A stretch of DNA of 8,422 nucleotides. It comes from an uncultured Streptococcus sp. GTDB lineage: Bacteria > Bacillota > Bacilli > Lactobacillales > Aerococcaceae. Both the position numbers and the translations under genes were made by a program. This document shows, in pieces, positions 1 through 8,414 of this stretch. The stretch is from assembly GCA_916050055.1 (NCBI GenBank), contig CAJZJY010000045.1, forward strand, positions 1-8,422. The letters are read 5' to 3'. The notes beneath the pieces are model-generated. The model saw nothing but the letters and a program-made list of their open reading frames with translations. It had not been told where the DNA came from and made no database searches. Each line of letters opens with the position of its first letter. Position 1 is the first letter of the stretch.

Positions 1-22
1 TTTGGTACAATTCCTGACTCAT
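1..22 (-). CDS. Possible 5' end of a leftward gene, cut by window edge
   Basis: The minus strand from 22 reads ATG and then six further open codons, M-S-Q-E-L-Y-Q, before the window ends. A GGGGT that can pair with the anti-Shine-Dalgarno, using one wobble, lies 7 bases upstream (30-34). A candidate TATAAT is at 57-62. Seven codons are too few to identify a product, and the frame may close just outside the window. Confidence 0.35.
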
Positions 23-56
23 ATACACTACCCCAATCTTTCTTTTATTCATTTTT

Positions 57-62
57 ATTATA
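57..62 (-). promoter_or_regulatory. Candidate -10 box for a leftward gene
   Basis: The minus strand reads TATAAT here, 34 bases upstream of the possible ATG at 20-22. The hexamer 17 bases further upstream (TATCAA) is a poor -35. The box is plausible only because it sits at the right distance from a possible start codon; TATAAT occurs easily by chance in DNA this AT-rich. Confidence 0.3.
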
Positions 63-220
63 CTACCATTCACATAAATTTGATAGCGGTTTTATTTTTT
101 ATTTAAAATATTATATATTTGACGCTTTTAAACGATTTAATTCCACCTACAAATTCTTTTTCCCACTATCTAATGAATTAATTCGCTTTTTTAATGTTGT
201 ATTTTTCAAACTTTTCAAAA

Positions 221-240
221 TTCTTAACATTTTCTTAATC
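221..240. repeat. 11-bp direct repeat, possible response-regulator site
   Basis: The plus strand has TTCTTAAC (221-228) and TTCTTAAT (232-239), exactly 11 bases apart. Read as hexamers, TTAACA at 224 and TTAATC at 235 are separated by 5 bases, with weaker TTTCAA at 213 and TTCAGA at 246 in the same phase. This spacing is like that of OmpR-family regulators such as PhoP (TTAACA-type) or WalR (TGTTAA on the other strand). The region is very T-rich, so chance is a real alternative. Confidence 0.3.
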
Positions 241-274
241 TTTTTTTCAGATTCTTTCTTATCATTTTAAGCAT

Positions 275-320
275 AAAAATACCCCCTCAAGCATTGAATC
301 AACAGTCCTTGACGGGGTAT
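275..320 (-). terminator. Intrinsic terminator of the lipoprotein gene
   Basis: A 13-position stem pairs 279-291 with 308-320, with a single internal mismatch (286/313). On the transcript it reads AUACCCC, G, UCAAG, then a 16-base loop, then the complement and UUUUU (279-275). It begins 18 bases after the stop codon of the lipoprotein gene. The plus strand lacks a T-run beyond the stem, so it is leftward only. Confidence 0.9.
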
Positions 321-338
321 CTTATAAACAATATTTAA

Positions 339-950
339 TTAGCGATCGATTTCCGTAATTTTTCCAGTTGCGTTTGAAATCTTAACGTTCACTTGTTGTC
401 CATTAACGAATACATCGAACTCCCAGATAACTTCACCATTATCTTTATCAACGCTCCACTCACGAAGGACTCCTGTTGGGAATTCTTTTTGAGCGATAGC
501 AGCCATCTCATCTACTTGTTTCAAAGTAGCTAAGTCAATTTTTTCTTCATCATGTTCTTCTTTATCTGAAGTTGTTTCATTAACTTTCATAAAAGTCTTA
601 GCTGACTTATCGTAACGGTACGTATATTCATTCGTATCATTCATCGCTTCTACTTCATAGAACATTCCGTTTGTGTATTCTAACGCAGTAATATCAAGGT
701 TTTGGAATTCTTTTTTAAACGCATCTACAATTTCTTTTTGAATTGCATTTTGGCTTCCCATTGCATCTTCCGAAGCGTTAGTAGCTACAGTTGTATTTGT
801 AGCAGTCGTAGCTGTTGCTTGAGTTGTCGCTTGTACAGTCGTTGCTTGAGCTGTAGTTGCTTGCGTAGTCTCTGCAGGTGCTGCTCGGTTTGAACAAGCG
901 GCTAATAAGCTTGCGACTGCAAGACTTAAGAGTTTTGTTGTTTTTTTCAT
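339..950 (-). CDS. Putative lipoprotein with PepSY-like domains
   Basis: Surface lipoprotein of 203 residues; exact function not recognised. Residues 1-18 are a lipoprotein signal peptide (MKKTTK, a hydrophobic core, then the lipobox LAAC), so C19 should be lipidated and the mature protein anchored on the outer face of the membrane. Residues about 28-58 are a Thr/Ala/Gln linker of imperfect TTxQA units. A PepSY-like repeat spans about 140-203, with the typical ending of a W-E-F-D-V strand, a short G turn, a V-x-V-K-I strand and TGKITEID. A more diverged copy may span about 70-123 (YEVEA...YTYRYD). PepSY domains occur in secreted inhibitors of peptidases and in many uncharacterised cell-surface proteins; no substrate can be named here. 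The ATG start has GGAG 7 bases upstream (958-961). It is flanked by terminators on both sides and has a candidate -10 box, so it is probably a single-gene unit. Confidence 0.9.
   Translation of the reverse strand: MKKTTKLLSLAVASLLAACSNRAAPAETTQATTAQATTVQATTQATATTATNTTVATNASEDAMGSQNAIQKEIVDAFKKEFQNLDITALEYTNGMFYEVEAMNDTNEYTYRYDKSAKTFMKVNETTSDKEEHDEEKIDLATLKQVDEMAAIAQKEFPTGVLREWSVDKDNGEVIWEFDVFVNGQQVNVKISNATGKITEIDR
777..869 (-). repeat. Degenerate repeat encoding Thr/Ala/Gln linker
   Basis: This segment encodes residues 28-58 of the lipoprotein, built of imperfect TTQA, TTAQA, TTVQA and TTQA units followed by a looser Thr/Ala run. At DNA level the plus-strand word GTTGCTTG recurs three times between 805 and 870. 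Such linkers usually act as flexible, sometimes glycosylated, stalks that lift a domain from the membrane; that role is inferred. Confidence 0.7.
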
Positions 951-978
951 TGTTCTACTCCATTCTTAAGTTTTAATA

Positions 979-984
979 ATTATA
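979..984 (-). promoter_or_regulatory. Candidate -10 box for the lipoprotein gene
   Basis: The minus strand has a perfect TATAAT 28 bases upstream of the lipoprotein ATG and downstream of the rpoBC terminator. Transcription would start near 972, giving a leader of about 20 bases that includes the GGAG ribosome site. No good -35 hexamer lies 16-18 bases upstream (the 17-base position reads TCCTAG) and there is no TGn extension, so the promoter may be weak or need an activator. Confidence 0.55.
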
Positions 985-986
985 AT

Positions 987-1014
987 CTAGAACCTTTGTT
1001 TCTAGGAGAAGGTT
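987..1014. promoter_or_regulatory. Overlapping inverted repeats upstream of the -10 box
   Basis: Two dyads overlap here. One is CTAGAA (987-992) with TTCTAG (1000-1005), 7 bases apart. The other is AACCTT (991-996) with AAGGTT (1009-1014), 12 bases apart. They fill the -35/spacer region of the candidate lipoprotein promoter, a usual place for an operator. No regulator family is recognised. Chance palindromes in AT-rich DNA remain possible. Confidence 0.35.
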
Positions 1015-1027
1015 TTATGAAGTTACC

Positions 1028-1065
1028 AAGAAAAAGCACCCTGTAGCTTTCACTACAGGGTGCTT
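1028..1065 (-). terminator. Intrinsic terminator of the rpoBC operon
   Basis: A perfect 13-bp stem (AAGCACCCTGTAG, pairing 1053-1065 with 1034-1046) has a 6-base loop that reads UGAAAG on the transcript, in effect a GAAA tetraloop closed by a U-G pair. It is followed by UUU, C, UU, giving a U-run from 1035 down to 1031 and two more U. It begins 11 bases after the rpoC stop codon. The opposite strand has no T-tract after the stem, so it acts leftward only. Confidence 0.95.
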
Positions 1066-1076
1066 AAAGTCACAGA

Positions 1077-4000
1077 TTATTCATTTGTGTCTTCTTCAGA
1101 AGTTGCTGGTTCCCCAACTAAACCTTCTGTTTGTTCCACTGGTAATACTGGTTCTGAAGTACTTGTTTCCATATTGCGGTAACGAGCCATACCTGTACCA
1201 GCAGGGATGATCTTACCGATGATAACATTTTCTTTCAATCCTAGTAAGTGGTCTTTCTTGCCGCGGATAGAAGCATCTGTCAAGACACGAGTTGTTTCTT
1301 GGAATGATGCTGCAGACAAGAAGCTGTTTGTTTCTAATGAAGCTTTTGTAATACCTAGTAATACAGGACGAGCTGTCGCAGGTACTTCACCGTTCATGAT
1401 TGCAGAGCGGTTACGTTCTGTAAAGTCTGCAATATCAAGTAATGTTCCTGGAAGGATTTCAGTTGAACCTGGATCCATTACTCGAACTTTACGTAACATT
1501 TGACGAACCATTACCTCAACGTGTTTATCGCCGATTTCTACCCCTTGCATACGGTATACTTTTTGTACTTCACGTAATAAGTAGTTTTCAACTGATAATA
1601 CGTCACGAACACGTAATAATTCTTTAGGATCGATAGAACCTTCTGTTAATGGAGCACCACGATCGATGATTTGTCCTTCTTCCACTTTTAGACGAGCTGT
1701 AAATGGAACTGTATAAGAACGAGTATCTGTAGAGCCTTTAATTGTAATTTCTTTTGTACGACTTCCAGCATTTTCTTCGATAGAAACTACTTCACCCGCT
1801 ACTTCACTGATTGTCGCAACCCCTTTAGGATTACGCGCTTCGAAGATTTCTTGGATACGAGGTAAACCTTGAGTAATATCGTCTCCGGCAACCCCACCGG
1901 TATGGAACGTACGCATTGTTAACTGTGTACCAGGTTCCCCGATTGATTGAGCGGCAATTGTACCAACTGCTTCCCCAACTTCAACTTCTGAACCTGTAGC
2001 TAAGTTACGTCCATAACAGTATTTACATACCCCATGTTTTGTATCACATGTGAACGCTGAACGAATTGTAATTTCTTCAATTCCAGCTTCGATAATCTTA
2101 CGAGCAATATCTTCAGTAATGATTTCATTGCGTGCTACTAACACTTCACCTGTTTCAGGATGTTTCACTGAACGTTGTGCATAACGTCCTAACATACGTT
2201 CTTCAAGTGTTTCAATGACTTCATTTCCTTCTTTAATCGCAGTAATTGTTAAACCACGATCGCTTCCGCAGTCTGTTTCACGAATGATTACATCTTGCGC
2301 AACGTCTACTAAACGACGAGTTAAGTAACCTGAGTCGGCTGTCTTCAAGGCCGTATCGGTCATCCCTTTACGAGCACCGTGAGTAGACAAGAACATTTCC
2401 ATAACGGTTAACCCTTCACGGAAGTTTGATGTAACCGGTAATTCCATGATCTTACCGTTAGGAGCGGCCATCAATCCACGCATACCAGCAAGCTGAGTAA
2501 AGTTAGAGATGTTACCACGGGCTCCAGAATCACTCATCATGAAGATTGGGTTACGAGAACCTAATGTGCGAATTAACGCTTTTTGGATATCATCTTTCGC
2601 TTTGTTCCATGTTTCGATAACACGTTCATAACGTTCATCATCTGTAATTAAACCACGACGGAATAATTTAGAGATGTTGTCGACTTGTTTATGTGCTTCT
2701 TCAAGAATTTCTTTCTTGTTGTCCGCAACTGAGATATCTGCAATCCCTACTGTTAAACCAGCACGAGTTGAGAATTTATATCCTAAGTCTTTCATACGGT
2801 CTAACATCATTGAAGTTTCAGTGATATGGAATCGTTTGAACACTTCGGCGATGATTTGACCTAAGTTTTTCTTCTTGAATGGTGCAACGATTTCGCGTCC
2901 TGCGATTTCTTCTTTAATGTTTGCGCCTGCTTCTAAGAAGTATTTATCTGGTGTAGCCACTTCTAAGTTTTCCATTGTTGGCTCATTTAAGTAAGGGAAT
3001 TCGTTTGGCATGATTTCGTTGAATAATAATTTACCAACTGTTGTGACCATCATTCTCTCTTTTTGCCACTCTGTAAATGGTTTATGTGGAAGTGAGCTTG
3101 CAGGAATTGCAATACGGCTGTGTAAATGAACGTATCCATTGTTGTAAGCCAAGATTGCTTCGTCCATGTCTTTGAAGAACATTCCTTCACCAACACGGCC
3201 TTCTTGTTCCATTGTTAAATAGTAGTTCCCTAAAACCATGTCTTGAGATGGTGTAACAACTGGTTTACCATCTTTAGGGTTTAGGATGTTTTGAGCCGCT
3301 AACATTAATAAGCGAGCTTCAGCTTGAGCTTCTTGAGATAGTGGCACGTGAACCGCCATTTGGTCTCCGTCGAAGTCGGCATTGTAGGCTTCACACACTA
3401 ATGGGTGAAGACGAATCGCACGACCTTCTACTAGAGTTGGTTCGAACGCTTGAATCCCTAATCTGTGAAGTGTAGGTGCACGGTTCAATAGAACTGGGTG
3501 CTCACGAATTACTTCTTCAAGGATTCCCCAAATATCGTCATCTAAACGTTCAATTTTACGTTTAGCGCTCTTGATGTTTCCAGCGATTTCACGTTCAACT
3601 AATTCTTTCATTACGAAAGGTTTGAATAATTCAATCGCCATTTCTTTAGGAAGACCACATTGGTACATCTTCAAGTTTGGTCCTACTACGATTACAGAAC
3701 GTCCAGAATAGTCTACACGTTTACCAAGTAGGTTTTGACGGAAACGACCTTGTTTCCCTTTAAGCATGTGGCTTAATGATTTCAATGGACGGTTACCTGG
3801 TCCAGTTACTGGACGGCCACGACGACCATTATCGATTAAAGCATCCACTGCTTCTTGTAACATACGTTTTTCGTTTTGAACGATGATACGTGGTGCATTT
3901 AATTCTAATAAACGTTTTAGACGGTTATTACGGTTAATCACACGACGGTATAAATCGTTCAAGTCACTTGTTGCAAAACGTCCACCTTCTAATTGAACCA

Positions 4001-4721
4001 TTGGACGTAAATCTGGTGGGATAACTGGAATAACATCCATTACCATCCAACCAGGTTTGTTTCCTGATTCTTTGAAGGCATCTAAAATGTCTAAACGACG
4101 GATTGCACGAGTACGTTTTTGACCTTGAGCTGTTTTCAACTCTTCTTTTAATTCAGCGATTTCAGCGTCTAAGTCAACGTTATTTAATAACTCTTGAACA
4201 GCTTCCGCACCCATTGCAGCATGGAAACGAGTTCCGAATTCTGCACGTTTTTCACGGTATTCACGTTCAGTTAATAATTGTTTGTGCATTAATGTTGTGT
4301 CGCCAGCGTCGATAACAACGTAGCTTGCAAAATAAATGACTTCTTCCAACGCACGTGGACTCATGTCTAACACAAGTCCCATGCGGCTTGGAATACCTTT
4401 GAAGTACCACACGTGTGATACTGGAGCTGCTAATTCGATGTGTCCCATACGTTCACGACGAACTTTTGAGCGCGTTACTTCAACGCCACAACGATCGCAG
4501 ACTTTCCCTTTGTTGTTGATTTTCTTTAATTTACCACAAGAACATTCTAAGTCTTTTGTTGGACCAAAGATTTTCTCGCAGAATAAACCATCGCGTTCTG
4601 GTTTTAAAGTACGGTAGTTGATTGTTTCTGGTTTTGTAACTTCACCATGTGACCACTCACGGATTTTCTCCGGAGAAGCTAACCCAATCTGCATACTTTC
4701 AAAATTATTTACATCTATCAA
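1077..4721 (-). CDS. rpoC: DNA-directed RNA polymerase subunit beta'
   Basis: Beta' subunit of RNA polymerase; it carries the catalytic Mg2+ site, the sigma-binding clamp helices, the bridge helix and the trigger loop. In the 1214-residue product, the first zinc site is C60, C62, C75 and C78. The lid and clamp coiled coil cover about 245-295 ([18 protein letters not shown]), the rudder about 298-316, and switch 2 about 323-344. The catalytic motif NADFDGD holds D449, D451 and D453. The bridge helix is about 767-808 ([20 protein letters not shown] onward). The second zinc site is C818, C892, C899 and C902, and the trigger loop begins near 928-946 ([16 protein letters not shown]). There is no SI3-type trigger-loop insertion, as expected for Firmicutes. 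All key residues are present and the frame is uninterrupted. The start is TTG at 4719-4721, chosen because a strong Shine-Dalgarno lies 7 bases upstream and the N-terminus MIDVNNFE matches the Bacillus MLDVNNFE start. The last 30 residues are a variable acidic tail. Transcription ends at the terminator just after the stop codon. Confidence 0.98.
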   Translation of the reverse strand: MIDVNNFESMQIGLASPEKIREWSHGEVTKPETINYRTLKPERDGLFCEKIFGPTKDLECSCGKLKKINNKGKVCDRCGVEVTRSKVRRERMGHIELAAPVSHVWYFKGIPSRMGLVLDMSPRALEEVIYFASYVVIDAGDTTLMHKQLLTEREYREKRAEFGTRFHAAMGAEAVQELLNNVDLDAEIAELKEELKTAQGQKRTRAIRRLDILDAFKESGNKPGWMVMDVIPVIPPDLRPMVQLEGGRFATSDLNDLYRRVINRNNRLKRLLELNAPRIIVQNEKRMLQEAVDALIDNGRRGRPVTGPGNRPLKSLSHMLKGKQGRFRQNLLGKRVDYSGRSVIVVGPNLKMYQCGLPKEMAIELFKPFVMKELVEREIAGNIKSAKRKIERLDDDIWGILEEVIREHPVLLNRAPTLHRLGIQAFEPTLVEGRAIRLHPLVCEAYNADFDGDQMAVHVPLSQEAQAEARLLMLAAQNILNPKDGKPVVTPSQDMVLGNYYLTMEQEGRVGEGMFFKDMDEAILAYNNGYVHLHSRIAIPASSLPHKPFTEWQKERMMVTTVGKLLFNEIMPNEFPYLNEPTMENLEVATPDKYFLEAGANIKEEIAGREIVAPFKKKNLGQIIAEVFKRFHITETSMMLDRMKDLGYKFSTRAGLTVGIADISVADNKKEILEEAHKQVDNISKLFRRGLITDDERYERVIETWNKAKDDIQKALIRTLGSRNPIFMMSDSGARGNISNFTQLAGMRGLMAAPNGKIMELPVTSNFREGLTVMEMFLSTHGARKGMTDTALKTADSGYLTRRLVDVAQDVIIRETDCGSDRGLTITAIKEGNEVIETLEERMLGRYAQRSVKHPETGEVLVARNEIITEDIARKIIEAGIEEITIRSAFTCDTKHGVCKYCYGRNLATGSEVEVGEAVGTIAAQSIGEPGTQLTMRTFHTGGVAGDDITQGLPRIQEIFEARNPKGVATISEVAGEVVSIEENAGSRTKEITIKGSTDTRSYTVPFTARLKVEEGQIIDRGAPLTEGSIDPKELLRVRDVLSVENYLLREVQKVYRMQGVEIGDKHVEVMVRQMLRKVRVMDPGSTEILPGTLLDIADFTERNRSAIMNGEVPATARPVLLGITKASLETNSFLSAASFQETTRVLTDASIRGKKDHLLGLKENVIIGKIIPAGTGMARYRNMETSTSEPVLPVEQTEGLVGEPATSEEDTNE

Positions 4722-4728
4722 GGGGCCT

Positions 4729-4738
4729 ACCTCCCTTT
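4729..4738 (-). promoter_or_regulatory. rpoC Shine-Dalgarno site
   Basis: The minus strand reads AAAGGGAGGT here, containing an unbroken GGAGGT match to the 16S anti-Shine-Dalgarno. It ends 7 bases before the TTG at 4721. This spacing decides the start in favour of TTG over the in-frame ATG nine codons later. The strong site may offset the weaker start codon, which is an inference. Confidence 0.9.
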
Positions 4739-4741
4739 CTT

Positions 4742-4764
4742 TTGGAATTGCCCTACGATTCCAA
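4742..4764 (-). other. Hairpin between rpoB and rpoC
   Basis: A perfect 7-bp inverted repeat, TTGGAAT/ATTCCAA, encloses 9 bases. On the transcript the stem can continue through one C-A mismatch and one G-C pair to a UAGGG loop. It lies 8 bases after the rpoB stop and ends 3 bases before the Shine-Dalgarno run of rpoC. No U-tract follows, so it is not an intrinsic terminator. It could be an RNA processing or stability element, or could affect rpoC initiation. The inverted repeat is seen directly; any role is inferred. Confidence 0.5.
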
Positions 4765-4772
4765 TAGTTCTA

Positions 4773-7700
4773 TTACTCTTCGTCAGTATCAAAATTGTCT
4801 TCAACGTCTTCTACATCGGCTGCATCTTCTTCAGCTGTATCAGCTGCTTCTTCTGCTGCTGATAATTCAGCTGCACGATCAGAATACTCATCTAATTGAG
4901 CACGTCTATCATTTGTTCTTTCAACGTCACTGAAACGAATTCCTTCGTCTTCGTCCATATCTTCAAGTTTGATTTCTTCATCTTGTGCGTCAAGTACTTT
5001 CATATCAAGACCTAAAGCTTGTAATTCTTTTACTAATACGCGGAATGATTCTGGAACTCCTGGACGTGAAATTTGTTGACCTTTAACGATTGATTCGTAA
5101 GTCTTCACACGACCAACAACGTCATCTGATTTGTACGTTAGGATTTCTTGTAATGTATAAGCAGCACCATAAGCTTCTAGTGCCCATACTTCCATTTCTC
5201 CGAAACGTTGTCCACCAAATTGCGCTTTACCTCCAAGAGGTTGTTGTGTAACGAGTGAGTATGGTCCAATTGAACGAGCATGAAGTTTGTCGTCAACCAT
5301 GTGGGCAAGTTTGATCATGTACATAACCCCTACTGACACACGGTTATCGAATGGTTCACCTGTACGTCCATCATATAAAATTGTTTTCGCATCACGAGCC
5401 ATACCCGCTTCTGCAACAGTTCCCCATACGTCTTCATCTTGCGCACCATCGAATACTGGTGTTGCGATGTAAATACCTAATTCACGTGCAGCCATACCTA
5501 AGTGTAACTCTAACACTTGTCCGATGTTCATACGTGAAGGTACCCCTAATGGGTTTAACATGATGTCAACTGGTGTTCCATCTGGTAAGAATGGCATATC
5601 TTCTTCCGGCATAATACGGGAAACAACCCCTTTATTACCGTGACGTCCGGCCATCTTATCCCCTTCATTGATTTTACGTTTTTGTACAATATATACACGA
5701 ACTAATTTGTTTACGCCAGGTGCTAATTCATCACCTGCTGCACGTGTGAACACACGTACATCGCGGACAATACCGCCACCGCCGTGAGGTACACGTAGAG
5801 ACGTGTCACGAACTTCACGAGCTTTTTCACCGAAGATTGCGTGTAATAAACGTTCTTCTGGTGATTGTTCTGTTAACCCTTTAGGAGTTACTTTACCGAC
5901 TAAGATGTCACCATCTTTAACTTCGGCACCGATACGGATAATTCCGTCAGCGTCAAGGTTCTTCAATGCGTCTTCCCCAACGTTTGGAATCTCACGAGTA
6001 ATTTCTTCAGGTCCAAGTTTTGTATCACGAGCTTCTGAATCGTAGTCGTCGATGTGGATTGATGTATACACATCGTCTTTCACTAAACGTTCACTCATGA
6101 TAACCGCATCCTCGTAGTTGTAACCTTCCCAAGTCATGAACGCTACTAGAACGTTTTGTCCTAATGCTAATTCACCTTTTTCCATAGAAGGTCCGTCTGC
6201 TAGGATTTCGCCTTTAACCACTTTATCCCCTTGTGCCACGATTGGACGTTGGTTGTAACACATACCCGCGTTTGATCCGTGGAACTTAGTGATTTGGTAA
6301 GTATCTAATGAGCCATCAGCTGTACGTACACGTACTTCTTTAGCATCAACGAATTCGACAACACCATCACGTTTACATAACAAGGCAACCCCTGAGTCAT
6401 GCGCAGATACGTATTCCATACCTGTACCGATAAATGGTGCTTTTGGATTTAACAATGGAACAGCTTGACGTTGCATGTTCGCACCCATTAACGCACGGTT
6501 TGAGTCGTCGTTTTCTAAGAATGGGATACATGCTGTCGCAACTGCAACTACTTGTTTTGGAGAAACGTCCATGTAGTCCACGCGGTCTACTGGTACTTCT
6601 AAGTTTTCAGATACGTAACGCGCCATAACAACATCGTTCACGAAGCTTCCGTCTTCATTTAATGGAGAGTTCGCTTGTGCTACTACGAAGCTATCTTCTT
6701 CGTCAGCTGTTAAGTAGTCGATTTTATCTGTAACTTTATGAGTGTTCCAGTCTACACGACGGTATGGAGTTTCAATGAAACCATATTTGTTGATCTTCGC
6801 ATATGTTGATAAGCTGTTGATTAACCCGATGTTTGGTCCCTCAGGAGTTTCGATAGGACACATACGGCCATAGTGAGAATAGTGAACGTCACGAACTTCA
6901 TATCCGGCACGGTCACGAGTCAAACCACCAGGTCCTAACGCTGATAGACGGCGTTTGTGTGTTAACTCTCCTAATGGGTTTGTTTGGTCCATGAATTGTG
7001 ATAATTGAGAAGATCCGAAGAACTCTTTAATTGCCGCAACGACTGGACGAATATTTACTAATTGTTGTGGTGTCACTGTTGCAGTGTCTTGGATAGACAT
7101 ACGTTCGCGAACCACACGTTCCATACGAGATAAACCGATACGGAATTGGTTTTGTAATAATTCCCCTACTGAACGGATACGACGGTTACCTAAGTGGTCG
7201 ATGTCGTCTGTTGTTCCGATTCCTTCGTAAAGGTTTAAGAAGTAGCTGATTGTTGCGATAATGTCGCTTGCAGTTACGTGTTTCACGTCTTCAGCAACGT
7301 TTCCATTACCGATGATTTTAATCACGCGTTCTGGGTCAGCTGGTGAATAAACTTCTACTGTTTGAATTGTTACAGGGTCTTTAATCACACCGTCTTCTGA
7401 TGGATGTAATGTAAATAAATTTGCACCTTTTTCAAGTACTTCTACTACTTTTTCCATTACGTCGCGTTCAAGAACAGTTCCTTTTTCAACAACGATTTCT
7501 CCTGTTTCAGGATCTACTAAGTTCTCAGCGATTGTTTGGTGTAATAAACGAGTTTTAAGGTTTAATTTCTTGTTGACTTTATAACGTCCAACTGCTGCTA
7601 AGTCATAGCGGCGTGGGTCGAAGAAACGAGCTGTTAATAAGTTACGTGAACTTTCAGCTGTTTTTGGTTCACCAGGACGTAGACGGTCATAAATATCTTT

Positions 7701-8414
7701 TAATGCTTCTTCTGTACGAGATTCATCCATACGTTTATGAACATCTTTATCTAATGTTAAACGTAATGTTTCGCTATCTCCGAAGATTTCTTGGATAAGG
7801 TCATCTGAACCGAAACCTAACGCACGAACTAATACCGTTAATGGGATTTTACGAGTACGGTCGATACGTACATAAGAAATGTCTTTTGAGTCTGTTTCGT
7901 ACTCTAACCATGCACCACGGTTTGGAATTAATGTTGAACCATATAATTGTTTACCGTTTTTGTCAGGTCTGTCATGGAAATAAGCCCCAGGAGAACGAAC
8001 TAATTGAGATACAATTACACGTTCTGCACCATTAATGATAAATGTACCCATTTCAGTCATTAATGGGAAGTCTCCGAAGAATACTTCTTGGTCTTTTACT
8101 TCGCCAGTTTCTTTGTTCACTAAACGCATTTTCACGTAAATTGGAGCCGCGTAATTTGCGTCGTGGTTTCTAGCTTCTTGTATGTTATATTTTGGAGCAT
8201 GTAATTCGTAATCTAAGAATTCCAATGACAAGTTACCAGTATGGTCTTCGATTGGAGAGATATCTTTGAACATTTCGCGGATACCTTCATCTAGGAACCA
8301 TTGGTAAGAATCTGTTTGGATTTCAATCAGATTAGGTAATTCTAATACTTCACTGATTCGTGCATAACTTCTACGCACACGGTGTCTACCGTATTTCACA
8401 TCATGATGTGCCAA
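4773..8414 (-). CDS. rpoB: DNA-directed RNA polymerase subunit beta
   Basis: Beta subunit of the cytoplasmic RNA polymerase core; with beta' it forms the catalytic cleft and the rifamycin pocket. The 1213-residue product shows the family order. The N-terminal protrusion/lobe opens with [13 protein letters not shown]. The rifampicin-region motif [10 protein letters not shown] lies at about 468-477, followed by [30 protein letters not shown] is at about 520-533. The acidic pair E768/D769 sits in WEGYNYEDA, and the active-centre lysines K920 and K928 in [12 protein letters not shown]. The clamp/switch motif [17 protein letters not shown] lies at 1061-1077. The length fits Firmicutes, without the E. 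coli insertions. The last 70 or so residues are strongly acidic and low in complexity. The first in-frame start is TTG at 8412-8414, which aligns with the TTG starts of enterococcal and streptococcal rpoB (remembered LAGH...VKYG). The frame stays open to the window edge, so a slightly earlier start is possible. It lies 51 bases upstream of rpoC in the usual rpoBC order. Confidence 0.98.
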   Translation of the reverse strand: MAHHDVKYGRHRVRRSYARISEVLELPNLIEIQTDSYQWFLDEGIREMFKDISPIEDHTGNLSLEFLDYELHAPKYNIQEARNHDANYAAPIYVKMRLVNKETGEVKDQEVFFGDFPLMTEMGTFIINGAERVIVSQLVRSPGAYFHDRPDKNGKQLYGSTLIPNRGAWLEYETDSKDISYVRIDRTRKIPLTVLVRALGFGSDDLIQEIFGDSETLRLTLDKDVHKRMDESRTEEALKDIYDRLRPGEPKTAESSRNLLTARFFDPRRYDLAAVGRYKVNKKLNLKTRLLHQTIAENLVDPETGEIVVEKGTVLERDVMEKVVEVLEKGANLFTLHPSEDGVIKDPVTIQTVEVYSPADPERVIKIIGNGNVAEDVKHVTASDIIATISYFLNLYEGIGTTDDIDHLGNRRIRSVGELLQNQFRIGLSRMERVVRERMSIQDTATVTPQQLVNIRPVVAAIKEFFGSSQLSQFMDQTNPLGELTHKRRLSALGPGGLTRDRAGYEVRDVHYSHYGRMCPIETPEGPNIGLINSLSTYAKINKYGFIETPYRRVDWNTHKVTDKIDYLTADEEDSFVVAQANSPLNEDGSFVNDVVMARYVSENLEVPVDRVDYMDVSPKQVVAVATACIPFLENDDSNRALMGANMQRQAVPLLNPKAPFIGTGMEYVSAHDSGVALLCKRDGVVEFVDAKEVRVRTADGSLDTYQITKFHGSNAGMCYNQRPIVAQGDKVVKGEILADGPSMEKGELALGQNVLVAFMTWEGYNYEDAVIMSERLVKDDVYTSIHIDDYDSEARDTKLGPEEITREIPNVGEDALKNLDADGIIRIGAEVKDGDILVGKVTPKGLTEQSPEERLLHAIFGEKAREVRDTSLRVPHGGGGIVRDVRVFTRAAGDELAPGVNKLVRVYIVQKRKINEGDKMAGRHGNKGVVSRIMPEEDMPFLPDGTPVDIMLNPLGVPSRMNIGQVLELHLGMAARELGIYIATPVFDGAQDEDVWGTVAEAGMARDAKTILYDGRTGEPFDNRVSVGVMYMIKLAHMVDDKLHARSIGPYSLVTQQPLGGKAQFGGQRFGEMEVWALEAYGAAYTLQEILTYKSDDVVGRVKTYESIVKGQQISRPGVPESFRVLVKELQALGLDMKVLDAQDEEIKLEDMDEDEGIRFSDVERTNDRRAQLDEYSDRAAELSAAEEAADTAEEDAADVEDVEDNFDTDEE

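Larger units (their letters stand above)
23..270. other. AT-rich non-coding region left of the lipoprotein gene
   Basis: No credible coding frame is seen in these 248 bases on either strand. The stretch is far more AT-rich than the neighbouring genes. It contains spaced T-tracts (about 187-257), the 11-bp repeat noted separately, a 10-bp palindrome GAATTAATTC (175-184) and a possible leftward -10 box near 57-62. It most likely serves as the upstream region of a gene that begins at the left edge. Confidence 0.7.

Noticed and set aside
80..109. Plus-strand promoter-like pair TTGATA, 18 bases, TAAAAT
   Set aside because: No rightward gene lies downstream; the region is so AT-rich that such matches are expected by chance.
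175..184. 10-bp palindrome GAATTAATTC
   Set aside because: It is an isolated AT-rich palindrome with no repeat elsewhere in the window and no gene signal at a meaningful distance.
702..893. Plus-strand 63-residue frame rich in Cys and Ser
   Set aside because: It is the antisense of the Thr/Ala/Gln linker and neighbouring lipoprotein codons; the Cys/Ser bias follows from complementing Ala, Thr and Gln codons. No ribosome site or homology is recognised.
4692..4694. In-frame ATG at codon 10 of rpoC as start
   Set aside because: The TTG at 4721 has the properly spaced strong Shine-Dalgarno, and the conserved DVNNFE N-terminus lies before this ATG.
4742..4764. Hairpin between rpoB and rpoC as a terminator
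   Set aside because: The stem is short and AT-rich and is followed by AAGAAAGGGAGG on the transcript, not a U-tract; termination here would cut off rpoC.
1207..8035. Many plus-strand frames of 60-100 codons inside rpoB and rpoC
   Set aside because: All lie opposite highly conserved polymerase coding sequence, show no recognisable domains and are what antisense frames of long genes produce by chance. One of them (4649-4933) even runs across the rpoB-rpoC gap.
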